From: Diadophis punctatus similis
Lineage: Eukaryota > Chordata > Lepidosauria > Squamata > Dipsadidae
Assembly (NCBI GenBank): GCA_023053685.1
Contig: JALIGW010000057.1
Coordinates: 1,972,710 to 2,036,709, forward strand
Direction: 5' to 3'
Length of the DNA stretch: 64,000 bases
Below the pieces are notes generated by a model, which did not search any database, had not been told where the DNA came from, and was given only the letters and a program-made list of their open reading frames with translations. How positions within the stretch are numbered: the stretch's first letter is position 1; the number at the start of each line of letters is the position of its first letter. The position numbers and the translations under genes are program-made. Positions 50,972-63,773 of the stretch are shown piece after piece.

Positions 50972-53929
50972 GTGCAGGAGTGTTCCAGGATTATGCTGAA
51001 ATCTACATCAATTTCTCTCAAGCTGACATTTTCCAGATGTACAGAAGCAGAGTTCCAGGATTATGCTGAAAACCACCACATCAATTTCTCTCTAGCTGAC
51101 TTTTCCAGATGTGCAGAAGCAGAGTTCCAGCATTATGCTGAAATCTGCCACATAAACTTCTCTCTAGCTGACATTTTCCAGATGTGCAGAAGCAGAGTTC
51201 AAAGATTATGCTGAAATCTGCCTCTGCATTTTCCCTCTAGCTGACATTTTCCAGATGTGCGGAAGCAGAGTTCAAAGATTATGCTGAAATCTGCCTTGCA
51301 ATTTGTCTCCAAGTGAAATTTTCCAGATGTGGAGAAGCAGAGTTCAGAGATTATGCTGAAATCTACCACATCAATCTCTCTCTAGCTGACTTTTCCAGAT
51401 GTGCAGAAGCAGAGTTCCAAGATTATGCTGAAATCTACCACATCATTTTCTCTCCAGCTGACATTTTCCAGATGTGCAGAAGCAGAGTTCCAAGATTATG
51501 CTGAAATCTGCCTTGCAATTTCTCTCTGGCTGACATTTTCCAGATGAGCGCAAGCAGAGTTCAAAGATTATGGTGAACTCTACCACATCAATTTCTCTCT
51601 AACTTACATTTTCCAGATGTGCACAAGCAGAGTTCCAGTATTATGCTGAAATCTGCCTCTGCATTTCCCCTCTAGCTGACATTTTCTAGATGTGTGGAAG
51701 CAGAGTTCAAAGATTATGCTGAAATCTACGACATCAATTTCTCTCTAGCTTACATTTTCTAGATGTGCAGAAGCAGTGTTCCAGCATTATGCTGAAATCT
51801 GCCACATAAACTTCTCTCTAGCTGACATTTGCCAGGTGTGCAGAAGCAGAGTTCCAGGATTATGCTGAAATCAGCCTCTGCATTTTCTCTCTAGCTGACA
51901 TTTTCCAGATGTGCAGAAGCAGAGTTCAAAGATTATGCTGAAATCTGCCTTGCAATTTCTCTCTAGCTGACATTTTCCAGATGAGCGCAAGCAGAGTTCA
52001 AAGATTATGGTGAACTCTACCACATCAATTTCTCTCTAGCTTACATTTTCCAGATGTGCAGAAGTAGAGTTCAAAGATTATGCTGAAATCTAACACATCA
52101 ATTTCTCTCTAGCTGAAATTTTCTAGATGTGCACAAGCAGAGTTCCAGGATTATGCTGAAATCTGCCTCTGCATTTTCCCTCTAGCTGACATTTTCCAGA
52201 TGTGAAGAAGCAGAGTTCAAAGATTCTGCTGAAATCTACCACATAAATTCCTATCTAGCTGACATTTTTCAGTTGTGCTGAAGCAGAGTTCGAGGATTAT
52301 GCTGAAATCTGCCTCTGCATTTTCCCTCTAGCTGACATTTTCCAGATGTGCGGAAGCAGAGTTCCAGGATTATGCTGAAATCAGCCTCTGCATTTTCTCT
52401 CTAGCTGACATTTTTCAGATGTTCGGAAGCAGAGAGCAAAGATTATGCTGAAATCAACCACATAAATTTTCCCCAGCTGACATTCTCCAGATGTGCAGAA
52501 GCAGAGTTCAAATATTATGCTGAAATCTACCATACCAATTTCTCTCTAGCTGACATTTGCCAGATGTGAAGAAGCAGAGTTCCAGGATTGTGCTGAAATC
52601 TACCATACCAATTTCTCTCTAGCTGACATTTGCCAGATGTGAAGAAGCAGAGTTCCAGGATTGTGCTGAAAACCACCACATCAATTTCTCTCTAGCTTAC
52701 ATTTTCCAGATGTGCAGAAGCAGAGTTCCAGGATTTTGCTGAAATGTGCCTTGCAATTTCTCTCTAGCTGACTTTTCCAGATGTGAAGAAGCAGAGTTCA
52801 AACATTATGCTGAAATCTACCACATCAATTTCTCTCTAGCTGACATTTGCCAGATGTGCAGAAGCAGATTTCCAGGATTATGCTGAAATCAGCCTCTGCA
52901 TTTTCTCTCTAGCTGACATTTTCCAGATGTGAAGAAGCAGAGTTCAAAGATTATGCTGAAATCTACCACATAAATTCCTATCTAGCTGACATTTTTCAGA
53001 TGTGATGAAGCAGAGTTCCAGGATTATGCTGAAATCAGCCTCTGCATTTTCTCTCTAGCTGACATTCTCCAGATGTGCAGAAGCAGAGTTCAAAGATTAT
53101 GCTGAAATCTACCACATCAATTTCTCTCTAGCTGACATTTTCCAGATGTGCGGAAGCAGAGTTCCAGGATTATGCTGAAATCTGCCTTGCAATTTTTCTC
53201 CAGGTGAAAATTTCCAGATGTGGACAAGCAGAGTTCAAAGACTATGCTGAAATCTAACATATCAATTTCTCTCTAGCTGACATTTTCCAGATGAGCGCAA
53301 GCAGAGTTCAAAGATTATGGTGAACTCTACCACATCAATTTCTCTCTAGCTTACATTTTCCAGATGTGCAGAAGCAGCGTTCCAGGATTGTGCTGAAAAC
53401 CACCACATCAATTTCTCTCTAGCTGACTTTTCCAGATGTGCAGAAGCAGAGTGCCAGGATTTTGCTGTAACCACTACATCAATTTCTCTCTAGCTGACTT
53501 TTCCAGATGTGCAGAAGCACATGTCCAGGATTATGCTGAAATCTGCCTTGCAATTTCTCTCTAGCTGACTTTTCCAGATGTGCAGGAGAGTTCCAGGATT
53601 ATGCTGAAATCTACATCAATTTCTCTCTAGCTGACATTTTCCAGATGTGCAGAAGCAGAGTTCAAAGATTATGCTGAAATCTACACATCAATTTCTCTCT
53701 AGCTGACTTTTCCAGATGTGCAGAAGCAGAGTTCCAGGATTATGCTGAAATCTACATCAATTTCTCTCAAGCTGACATTTTCCAGATGTGCAGAAGCAGA
53801 GTGCCAGGATTTTGCTGTAACCACCACATCAATTTCTCTCTAGCTGACTTTCCCAGATGTGCAGAAGCACATGTCCAGGATTATGCTGAAATCTGCCTTG
53901 TAATTTCTCTCTAGCTGACTTTTCCAGAT
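50972..53929 (+). repeat. Region III HOR unit 4 (2958 bp, short form)
   Basis: This has the same length as unit 2 and shares its two-monomer loss (here near 52505). Its third missing monomer is different: it lacks the GATGTGAGGAAGC monomer at about 51447, marked by the fused CATCATTTTCTCTCC, and keeps the GGTGTGCAG monomer that unit 2 lost. A private GTTCGAGG occurs near 52290. Confidence 0.91.
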
Positions 53930-56900
53930 GTGCAGGAGTGTTCCAGGATTATGCTGAAATCTACATCAATTTCTCTCAAGCTGACATTTTCCAGATGTAC
54001 AGAAGCAGAGTTCCAGGATTATGCTGAAAACCACCACATCAATTTCTCTCTAGCTGACATTTCCAGATGTGCAGAAGCAGAGTTCCAGCATTATGCTGAA
54101 ATCTGCCACATAAACTTCTCTCTAGCTGACATTTTCCAGATGTGCAGAAGCAGAGTTCAAAGATTATGCTGAAATCTGCCTCTGCATTTTCCCTCTAGCT
54201 GACATTTTCCAGATGTGCGGAAGCAGAGTTCAAAGATTATGCTGAAATCTGCCTTGCAGTTTGTCTCCAAGTGAAATTTTCCAGATGTGGAGAAGCAGAG
54301 TTCAGAGATTATGCTGAAATCTACCACATCAATCTCTCTCTAGCTGACTTTTCCAGATGTGCAGAAGCAGAGTTCCAAGATTATGCTGAAATCTACCACA
54401 TCAATTTCTCTCTAGCTGACATTTTCCAGATGTGAGGAAGCAATGTTCCAGGATTATGCTGAAATCAGCCTCTGCATTTTCTCTCCAGCTGACATTTTCC
54501 AGATGTGCAGAAGCAGAGTTCCAAGATTATGCTGAAATCTGCCTTGCAATTTCTCTCTGGCTGACATTTTCCAGATGAGCGCAAGCAGAGTTCAAAGATT
54601 ATGGTGAACTCTACCACATCAATTTCTCTCTAGCTTACATTTTCCAGATGTGCACAAGCAGAGTTCCAGTATTATGCTGAAATCTGCCTCTGCATTTCCC
54701 CTCTAGCTGACATTTTCTAGATGTGTGGAAGCAGAGTTCAAAGATTATGCTGAAATCTACGACATCAATTTCTCTCTAGCTTACATTTTCTAGATGTGCA
54801 GAAGCAGTGTTCCAGCATTATGCTGAAATCTGCCACATAAACTTCTCTCTAGCTGACATTTGCCAGGTGTGCAGAAGTAGAGTTCCAGGATTATGCTGAA
54901 ATCAGCCTCTGCATTTTCTCTCTAGCTGACATTTTCCAGATGTACAGAAGCAGAGTTCCAAGATTATGCTGAAATCTGCCTTGCAATTTCTCTCTAGCTG
55001 ACATTTTCCAGATGAGCGCAAGCAGAGTTCAAAGATTATGGTGAACTCTACCACATCAATTTCTCTCTAGCTTACATTTTCCAGATGTGCAGAAGTAGAG
55101 TTCAAAGATTATGCTGAAATCTAACACATCAATTTCTCTCTAGCTGAAATTTTCTAGATGTGCACAAGCAGAGTTCCAGGATTATGCTGAAATCTGCCTC
55201 TGCATTTTCCCTCTAGCTGACATTTTCCAGATGTGAAGAAGCAGAGTTCAAAGATTCTGCTGAAATCTACCACATAAATTCCTATCTAGCTGACATTTTT
55301 CAGTTGTGCTGAAGCAGAGTTCCAGGATTATGCTGAAATCTGCCTCTGCATTTTCCCTCTAGCTGACATTTTCCAGATGTGCGGAAGCAGAGTTCCAGGA
55401 TTATGCTGAAATCAGCCTCTGCATTTTCTCTCTAGCTGACATTTTTCAGATGTTCGGAAGCAGAGAGCAAAGATTATGCTGAAATCAACCACATAAATTT
55501 TCCCCAGCTGACATTCTCCAGATGTGCAGAAGCAGAGTTCAAAGATTATGCTGAAATCTACGACATCAATTTCTCTCTAGCTTACATTTTCTAGATGTGC
55601 AGAAGCAGAGTTCCAGCATTATGCTGAAATCTGCCACATAAAATTCTCTCTAGCTGACATTTTCCAGATGTGCAGAAGCAGAGTTCAAATATTATGCTGA
55701 AATCTACCATACCAATTTCTCTCTAGCTGACATTTGCCAGATGTGAAGAAGCAGAGTTCCAGGATTGTGCTGAAATCTACCATACCAATTTCTCTCTAGC
55801 TGACATTTGCCAGATGTGAAGAAGCAGAGTTCCAGGATTGTGCTGAAAACCACCACATCAATTTCTCTCTAGCTTACATTTTCCAGATGTGCAGAAGCAG
55901 AGTTCCAGGATTTTGCTGAAATGTGCCTTGCAATTTCTCTCTAGCTGACTTTTCCAGATGTGAAGAAGCAGAGTTCAAACATTATGCTGAAATCTACCAC
56001 ATCAATTTCTCTCTAGCTGACATTTGCCAGATGTGCAGAAGCAGATTTCCAGGATTATGCTGAAATCAGCCTCTGCATTTTCTCTCTAGCTGACATTTTC
56101 CAGATGTGAAGAAGCAGAGTTCAAAGATTATGCTGAAATCTACCACATAAATTCCTATCTAGCTGACATTTTTCAGATGTGATGAAGCAGAGTTCCAGGA
56201 TTATGCTGAAATCAGCCTCTGCATTTTCTCTCTAGCTGACATTCTCCAGATGTGCAGAAGCAGAGTTCAAAGATTATGCTGAAATCTACCACATCAATTT
56301 CTCTCTAGCTGACATTTTCCAGATGTGCGGAAGCAGAGTTCCAGGATTATGCTGAAATCTGCCTTGCAATTTTTCTCCAGGTGAAAATTTCCAGATGTGG
56401 ACAAGCAGAGTTCAAAGACTATGCTGAAATCTAACATATCAATTTCTCTCTAGCTGACATTTTCCAGATGAGCGCAAGCAGAGTTCAAAGATTATGGTGA
56501 ACTCTACCACATCAATTTCTCTCTAGCTTACATTTTCCAGATGTGCAGAAGCAGCGTTCCAGGATTGTGCTGAAAACCACCACATCAATTTCTCTCTAGC
56601 TGACTTTTCCAGATGTGCAGAAGCAGAGTGCCAGAATTTTGCTGTAACCACTACATCAATTTCTCTCTAGCTGACTTTTCCAGATGTGCAGAAGCACATG
56701 TCCAGGATTATGCTGAAATCTGCCTTGCAATTTCTCTCTAGCTGACTTTTCCAGATGTGCAGGAGAGTTCCAGGATTATGCTGAAATCTACATCAATTTC
56801 TCTCTAGCTGACATTTTCCAGATGTGCAGAAGCAGAGTTCAAAGATTATGCTGAAATCTACACATCAATTTCTCTCTAGCTGACTTTTCCAGATGTGCAG

Positions 56901-57106
56901 AAGCAGAGTTCCAGGATTATGCTGAAATCTACATCAATTTCTCTCAAGCTGACATTTTCCAGATGTGCAGAAGCAGAGTGCCAGGATTTTGCTGTAACCA
57001 CCACATCAATTTCTCTCTAGCTGACTTTCCCAGATGTGCAGAAGCACATGTCCAGGATTATGCTGAAATCTGCCTTGTAATTTCTCTCTAGCTGACTTTT
57101 CCAGAT
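53930..57106 (+). repeat. Region III HOR unit 5 (3177 bp, long form)
   Basis: This repeats unit 3 at 6135 bp with all four diagnostic marks. Differences I noticed are GAAGTAGAG near 54890 (GAAGCAGAG in unit 3) and GCCAGAATTTTG near 56631 (GCCAGGATTTTG). Confidence 0.92.
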
Positions 57107-60100
57107 GTGCAGGAGTGTTCCAGGATTATGCTGAAATCTACATCAATTTCTCTCAAGCTGACATTTTCCAGATGTACAGAAGCAGAGTTCCAGGATTATG
57201 CTGAAAACCACCACATCAATTTCTCTCTAGCTGACTTGTCCAGATGTGCAGAAGCAGAGTTCCAGCATTATGCTGAAATCTGCCACATAAACTTCTCTCT
57301 AGCTGACATTTTCCAGATGTGCAGAAGCAGAGTTCAAAGATTATGCTGAAATCTGCCTCTGCATTTCCCCTCTAGCTGACATTTTCCAGATGTGCGGAAG
57401 CAGAGTTCAAAGATTATGCTGAAATCTGCCTTGCAATTTGTCTCCAAGTGAAATTTTCCAGATGTGGAGAAGCAGAGTTCAGAGATTATGCTGAAATCTA
57501 CCACATCAATTTCTCTCTAGCTGACATTTTCCAGATGTGCAGAAGCAGAGTTCCAAGATTATGCTGAAATCTGCCTTGCAATTTCTCTCTGGCTGACATT
57601 TTCCAGATGAGCGCAAGCAGAGTTCAAAGATTATGGTGAACTCTACCACATCAATTTCTCTCTAGCTTACATTTTCCAGATGTGCACAAGCAGAGTTCCA
57701 GTATTATGCTGAAATCTGCCTCTGCATTTCCCCTCTAGCTGACATTTTCTAGATGTGTGGAAGCAGAGTTCAAAGATTATGCTGAAATCTACGACATCAA
57801 TTTCTCTCTAGCTTACATTTTCTAGATGTGCAGAAGCAGTGTTCCAGCATTATGCTGAAATCTGCCACATAAACTTCTCTCTAGCTGACATTTTCCAGAT
57901 GTGCAGAAGCAGAGTTCAAAGATTATGCTGAAATCTGCCACATAAACTTCTCTCTAGCTGACATTTTCCAGATGTGCAGAAGCAGAGTTCAAAGATTATG
58001 CTGAAATCTGCCTCTGCATTTTCCCTCTTGCTGACATTTTCCAGATGTGCGGAAGCAGAGTTCAAAGATTATGCTGAAATCTGCCTTGCAGTTTGTCTCC
58101 AAGTGAAATTTTCCAGATGTGGAGAAGCAGAGTTCAGAGATTATGCTGAAATCTACCACATCAATCTCTCTCTAGCTGACTTTTCCAGATGTGCAGAAGC
58201 AGAGTTCCAAGATTATGCTGAAATCTACCACATCAATTTCTCTCTAGCTGACATTTTCCAGATGTGAGGAAGCAATGTTCCAGGATTATGCTGAAATCAG
58301 CCTCTGCATTTTCTCTCCAGCTGACATTTTCCAGATGTGCAGAAGCAGAGTTCCAAGATTATGCTGAAATCTGCCTTGCAATTTCTCTCTGGCTGACATT
58401 TTCCAGATGAGCGCAAGCAGAGTTCAAAGATTATGGTGAACTCTACCACATCAATTTCTCTCTAGCTTACATTTTCCAGATGTGCACAAGCAGAGTTCCA
58501 GTATTATGCTGAAATCTGCCTCTGCATTTCCCCTCTAGCTGACATTTTCTAGATGTGTGGAAGCAGAGTTCAAAGATTATGCTGAAATCTACGACATCAA
58601 TTTCTCTCTAGCTTACATTTTCTAGATGTGCAGAAGCAGTGTTCCAGCATTATGCTGAAATCTGCCACATAAACTTCTCTCTAGCTGACATTTGCCAGGT
58701 GTGCAGAAGCAGAGTTCCAGGATTATGCTGAAATCAGCCTCTGCATTTTCTCTCTAGCTGACATTTTCCAGATGTACAGAAGCAGAGTTCCAAGATTATG
58801 CTGAAATCTGCCTTGCAATTTCTCTCTAGCTGACATTTTCCAGATGAGCGCAAGCAGAGTTCAAAGATTATGGTGAACTCTACCACATCAATTTCTCTCT
58901 AGCTTACATTTTCCAGATGTGCAGAAGTAGAGTTCAAAGATTATGCTGAAATCTAACACATCAATTTCTCTCTAGCTGAAATTTTCTAGATGTGCACAAG
59001 CAGAGTTCCAGGATTATGCTGAAATCTGCCTCTGCATTTTCCCTCTAGCTGACATTTTCCAGATGTGAAGAAGCAGAGTTCAAAGATTCTGCTGAAATCT
59101 ACCACATAAATTCCTATCTAGCTGACATTTTTCAGTTGTGCTGAAGCAGAGTTCCAGGATTATGCTGAAATCTGCCTCTGCATTTTCCCTCTAGCTGACA
59201 TTTTCCAGATGTGCGGAAGCAGAGTTCCAGGATTATGCTGAAATCAGCCTCTGCATTTTCTCTCTAGCTGACATTTTTCAGATGTTCGGAAGCAGAGAGC
59301 AAAGATTATGCTGAAATCAACCACATAAATTTTCCCCAGCTGACATTCTCCAGATGTGCAGAAGCAGAGTTCAAAGATTATGCTGAAATCTACGACATCA
59401 ATTTCTCTCTAGCTTACATTTTCTAGATGTGCAGAAGCAGAGTTCCAGCATTATGCTGAAATCTGCCACATAAAATTCTCTCTAGCTGACATTTTCCAGA
59501 TGTGCAGAAGCAGAGTTCAAATATTATGCTGAAATCTACCATACCAATTTCTCTCTAGCTGACATTTGCCAGATGTGAAGAAGCAGAGTTCCAGGATTGT
59601 GCTGAAATCTACCATACCAATTTCTCTCTAGCTGACATTTGCCAGATGTGAAGAAGCAGAGTTCCAGGATTGTGCTGAAAACCACCACATCAATTTCTCT
59701 CTAGCTTACATTTTCCAGATGTGCAGAAGCAGAGTTCCAGGATTTTGCTGAAATGTGCCTTGCAATTTCTCTCTAGCTGACTTTTCCAGATGTGAAGAAG
59801 CAGAGTTCAAACATTATGCTGAAATCTACCACATCAATTTCTCTCTAGCTGACATTTGCCAGATGTGCAGAAGCAGATTTCCAGGATTATGCTGAAATCA
59901 GCCTCTGCATTTTCTCTCTAGCTGACATTTTCCAGATGTGAAGAAGCAGAGTTCAAAGATTATGCTGAAATCTACCACATAAATTCCTATCTAGCTGACA
60001 TTTTTCAGATGTGATGAAGCAGAGTTCCAGGATTATGCTGAAATCAGCCTCTGCATTTTCTCTCTAGCTGACATTCTCCAGATGTGCAGAAGCAGAGTTC

Positions 60101-60938
60101 AAAGATTATGCTGAAATCTACCACATCAATTTCTCTCTAGCTGACATTTTCCAGATGTGCGGAAGCAGAGTTCCAGGATTATGCTGAAATCTGCCTTGCA
60201 ATTTTTCTCCAGGTGAAAATTTCCAGATGTGGACAAGCAGAGTTCAAAGACTATGCTGAAATCTAACATATCAATTTCTCTCTAGCTGACATTTTCCAGA
60301 TGAGCGCAAGCAGAGTTCAAAGATTATGGTGAACTCTACCACATCAATTTCTCTCTAGCTTACATTTTCCAGATGTGCAGAAGCAGCGTTCCAGGATTGT
60401 GCTGAAAACCACCACATCAATTTCTCTCTAGCTGACTTTTCCAGATGTGCAGAAGCAGAGTGCCAGGATTTTGCTGTAACCACTACATCAATTTCTCTCT
60501 AGCTGACTTTTCCAGATGTGCAGAAGCACATGTCCAGGATTATGCTGAAATCTGCCTTGCAATTTCTCTCTAGCTGACTTTTCCAGATGTGCAGGAGAGT
60601 TCCAGGATTATGCTGAAATCTACATCAATTTCTCTCTAGCTGACATTTTCCAGATGTGCAGAAGCAGAGTTCAAAGATTATGCTGAAATCTACACATCAA
60701 TTTCTCTCTAGCTGACTTTTCCAGATGTGCAGAAGCAGAGTTCCAGGATTATGCTGAAATCTACATCAATTTCTCTCAAGCTGACATTTTCCAGATGTGC
60801 AGAAACAGAGTGCCAGGATTTTGCTGTAACCACCACATCAATTTCTCTCTAGCTGACTTTCCCAGATGTGCAGAAGCACATGTCCAGGATTATGCTGAAA
60901 TCTGCCTTGTAATTTCTCTCTAGCTGACTTTTCCAGAT
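57107..60938 (+). repeat. Region III HOR unit 6 (3832 bp, internally expanded)
   Basis: This is 655 bp longer than the 3177 bp form. The TCTCCAAGTGAAATTTTCC monomer appears twice, at 57441 and 58096 (offset 655), while the later GACATTTTCTAGATGTGTGG is offset by 800 bp (57741 and 58541). The first of the two internal copies has therefore also lost about two monomers near 57510. At the join, two GCCACATAAACTTC monomers stand side by side (about 57867-58012). It also carries CTGACTTGTCC near 57233 and TGCATTTCCCCTC near 57360. Confidence 0.9.
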
Positions 60939-61127
60939 GTGCAGGAGTGTTCCAGGATTATGCTGAAATCTACATCAATTTCTCTCAAGCTGACAGTTTC
61001 CAGATGTACAGAAGCAGAGTTCCAGGATTATGCTGAAAACCACCACATCAATTTCTCTCTAGCTGACTTGTCCAGATGTGCAGAAGCAGAGTTCCAGCAT
61101 TATGCTGAAATCTGCCACATAAACTTC

Positions 61128-62510
61128 TCTCTAGCTGACATTTTCCAGATGTGCAGAAGCAGAGTTCAAAGATTATGCTGAAATCTGCCTCTGCATTTCC
61201 CCTCTAGCTGACATTTTCCAGATGTGCGGAAGCAGAGTTCAAAGATTATGCTGAAATCTGCCTTGCAATTTGTCTCCAAGTGAAATTTTCCAGATGTGGA
61301 GAAGCAGAGTTCAGAGATTATGCTGAAATCTACCACATCAATTTCTCTCTAGCTGACATTTTCCAGATGTGCAGAAGCAGAGTTCCAAGATTATGCTGAA
61401 ATCTGCCTTGCAATTTCTCTCTGGCTGACATTTTCCAGATGAGCGCAAGCAGAGTTCAAAGATTATGGTGAACTCTACCACATCAATTTCTCTCTAGCTT
61501 ACATTTTCCAGATGTGCACAAGCAGAGTTCCAGTATTATGCTGAAATCTGCCTCTGCATTTCCCCTCTAGCTGACATTTTCTAGATGTGTGGAAGCAGAG
61601 TTCAAAGATTATGCTGAAATCTACGACATCAATTTCTCTCTAGCTTACATTTTCTAGATGTGCAGAAGCAGTGTTCCAGCATTATGCTGAAATCTGCCAC
61701 ATAAACTTCTCTCTAGCTGACATTTGCCAGGTGTGCAGAAGCAGAGTTCCAGGATTATGCTGAAATCAGCCTCTGAATTTTCTCTCTAGCTGACATTTTC
61801 CAGATGTGCAGAAGCAGAGTTCCAAGATTATGCTGAAAGCTGCCTTGCAATTTCTCTCTAGCTGACATTTTCCAGATGAGCGCAAGCAGAGTTCAAAGAT
61901 TATGGTGAACTCTACCACATCAATTTCTCTCTAGCTTACATTTTCCAGATGTGCAGAAGCAGAGTTCAAAGATTATGCTGAAATCTAACACATCAATTTC
62001 TCTCTAGCTGAAATTTTCTAGGTGTGCACAAGCAGAGTTCCAGGATTATGCTGAAATCTGCCTCTGCATTTTCCCTCTAGCTGACATTTTCCAGATGTGC
62101 GGAAGCAGAGTTCCAGGATTATGCTGAAATCAGCCTCTGCATTTTCTCTCTAGCTGACATTTTTCAGATGTTCGGAAGCAGAGAGCAAAGATTATGCTGA
62201 AATCAACCACATAAATTTTCCCCAGCTGACATTCTCCAGATGTGCAGAAGCAGAGTTCAACGATTATGCTGAAATCTACGACATCAATTTCTCTCTAGCT
62301 TACATTTTCTAGATGTGCAGAAGCAGAGTTCCAGCATTATGCTGAAATCTGCCACATAAAATTCTCTCTAGCTGACATTTTCCAGATGTGCGGAAGCAGA
62401 GTTCAAAGATTATGCTGAAATCTGCCTCTGCATTTTCTTTCTAGCTGACATTTTCTAGATGTGTGGAAGCAGAGTTCCAAGATTATGCTGAAATCTACGA
62501 CATGAATTTC
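61128..62510 (+). repeat. 1383 bp tandem unit, copy 1
   Basis: CTGCATTTCCCCTC at 61191 recurs at 62574, and the rare CTCTGAATTTTC at 61771 recurs at 63154, both 1383 bp apart. Two private marks, GAAAGCTGCC and TTCAACGATTATG (about 62256 and 63639), are shared by both copies, so the doubling happened after these mutations arose. The last 120 bp or so of this copy (62390-62510, with TTTCTTTCTAGC and CATGAATTTC) has no counterpart in copy 2. Confidence 0.92.
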
Positions 62511-63773
62511 TCTCTAGCTGACATTTTCCAGATGTGCAGAAGCAGAGTTCAAAGATTATGCTGAAATCTGCCTCTGCATTTCCCCTCTAGCTGACATTTT
62601 CCAGATGTGCGGAAGCAGAGTTCAAAGATTATGCTGAAATCTGCCTTGCAATTTGTCTCCAAGTGAAATTTTCCAGATGTGGAGAAGCAGAGTTCAGAGA
62701 TTATGCTGAAATCTACCACATCAATTTCTCTCTAGCTGACATTTTCCAGATGTGCAGAAGCAGAGTTCCAAGATTATGCTGAAATCTGCCTTGCAATTTC
62801 TCTCTGGCTGACATTTTCCAGATGAGCGCAAGCAGAGTTCAAAGATTATGGTGAACTCTACCACATCAATTTCTCTCTAGCTTACATTTTCCAGATGTGC
62901 ACAAGCAGAGTTCCAGTATTATGCTGAAATCTGCCTCTGCATTTCCCCTCTAGCTGACATTTTCTAGATGTGTGGAAGCAGAGTTCAAAGATTATGCTGA
63001 AATCTACGACATCAATTTCTCTCTAGCTTACATTTTCTAGATGTGCAGAAGCAGTGTTCCAGCATTATGCTGAAATCTGCCACATAAACTTCTCTCTAGC
63101 TGACATTTGCCAGGTGTGCAGAAGCAGAGTTCCAGGATTATGCTGAAATCAGCCTCTGAATTTTCTCTCTAGCTGACATTTTCCAGATGTGCAGAAGCAG
63201 AGTTCCAAGATTATGCTGAAAGCTGCCTTGCAATTTCTCTCTAGCTGACATTTTCCAGATGAGCGCAAGCAGAGTTCAAAGATTATGGTGAACTCTACCA
63301 CATCAATTTCTCTCTAGCTTACATTTTCCAGATGTGCAGAAGCAGAGTTCAAAGATTATGCTGAAATCTAACACATCAATTTCTCTCTAGCTGAAATTTT
63401 CTAGGTGTGCACAAGCAGAGTTCCAGGATTATGCTGAAATCTGCCTCTGCATTTTCCCTCTAGCTGACATTTTCCAGATGTGCGGAAGCAGAGTTCCAGG
63501 ATTATGCTGAAATCAGCCTCTGCATTTTCTCTCTAGCTGACATTTTTCAGATGTTCGGAAGCAGAGAGCAAAGATTATGCTGAAATCAACCACATAAATT
63601 TTCCCCAGCTGACATTCTCCAGATGTGCAGAAGCAGAGTTCAACGATTATGCTGAAATCTACGACATCAATTTCTCTCTAGCTTACATTTTCTAGATGTG
63701 CAGAAGCAGAGTTCCAGCATTATGCTGAAATCTGCCACATAAAATTCTCTCTAGCTGACATTTTCCAGATGTG
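62511..63773 (+). repeat. 1383 bp tandem unit, copy 2
   Basis: This follows copy 1 in step to 63773, then diverges to GTTCAAATATTATG and CTACCACATC. Its shared private marks with copy 1 make it one of the youngest rearrangements in region III. Confidence 0.91.

Noticed and set aside
57974..58267. Longest open frame in the window (97 codons, plus strand)
   Set aside because: It begins at GTG and runs through four monomers. It is open only because of chance loss of a TAG (CTCTTGCTG near 58026) and indel monomers. It is a pure repeat by-product.
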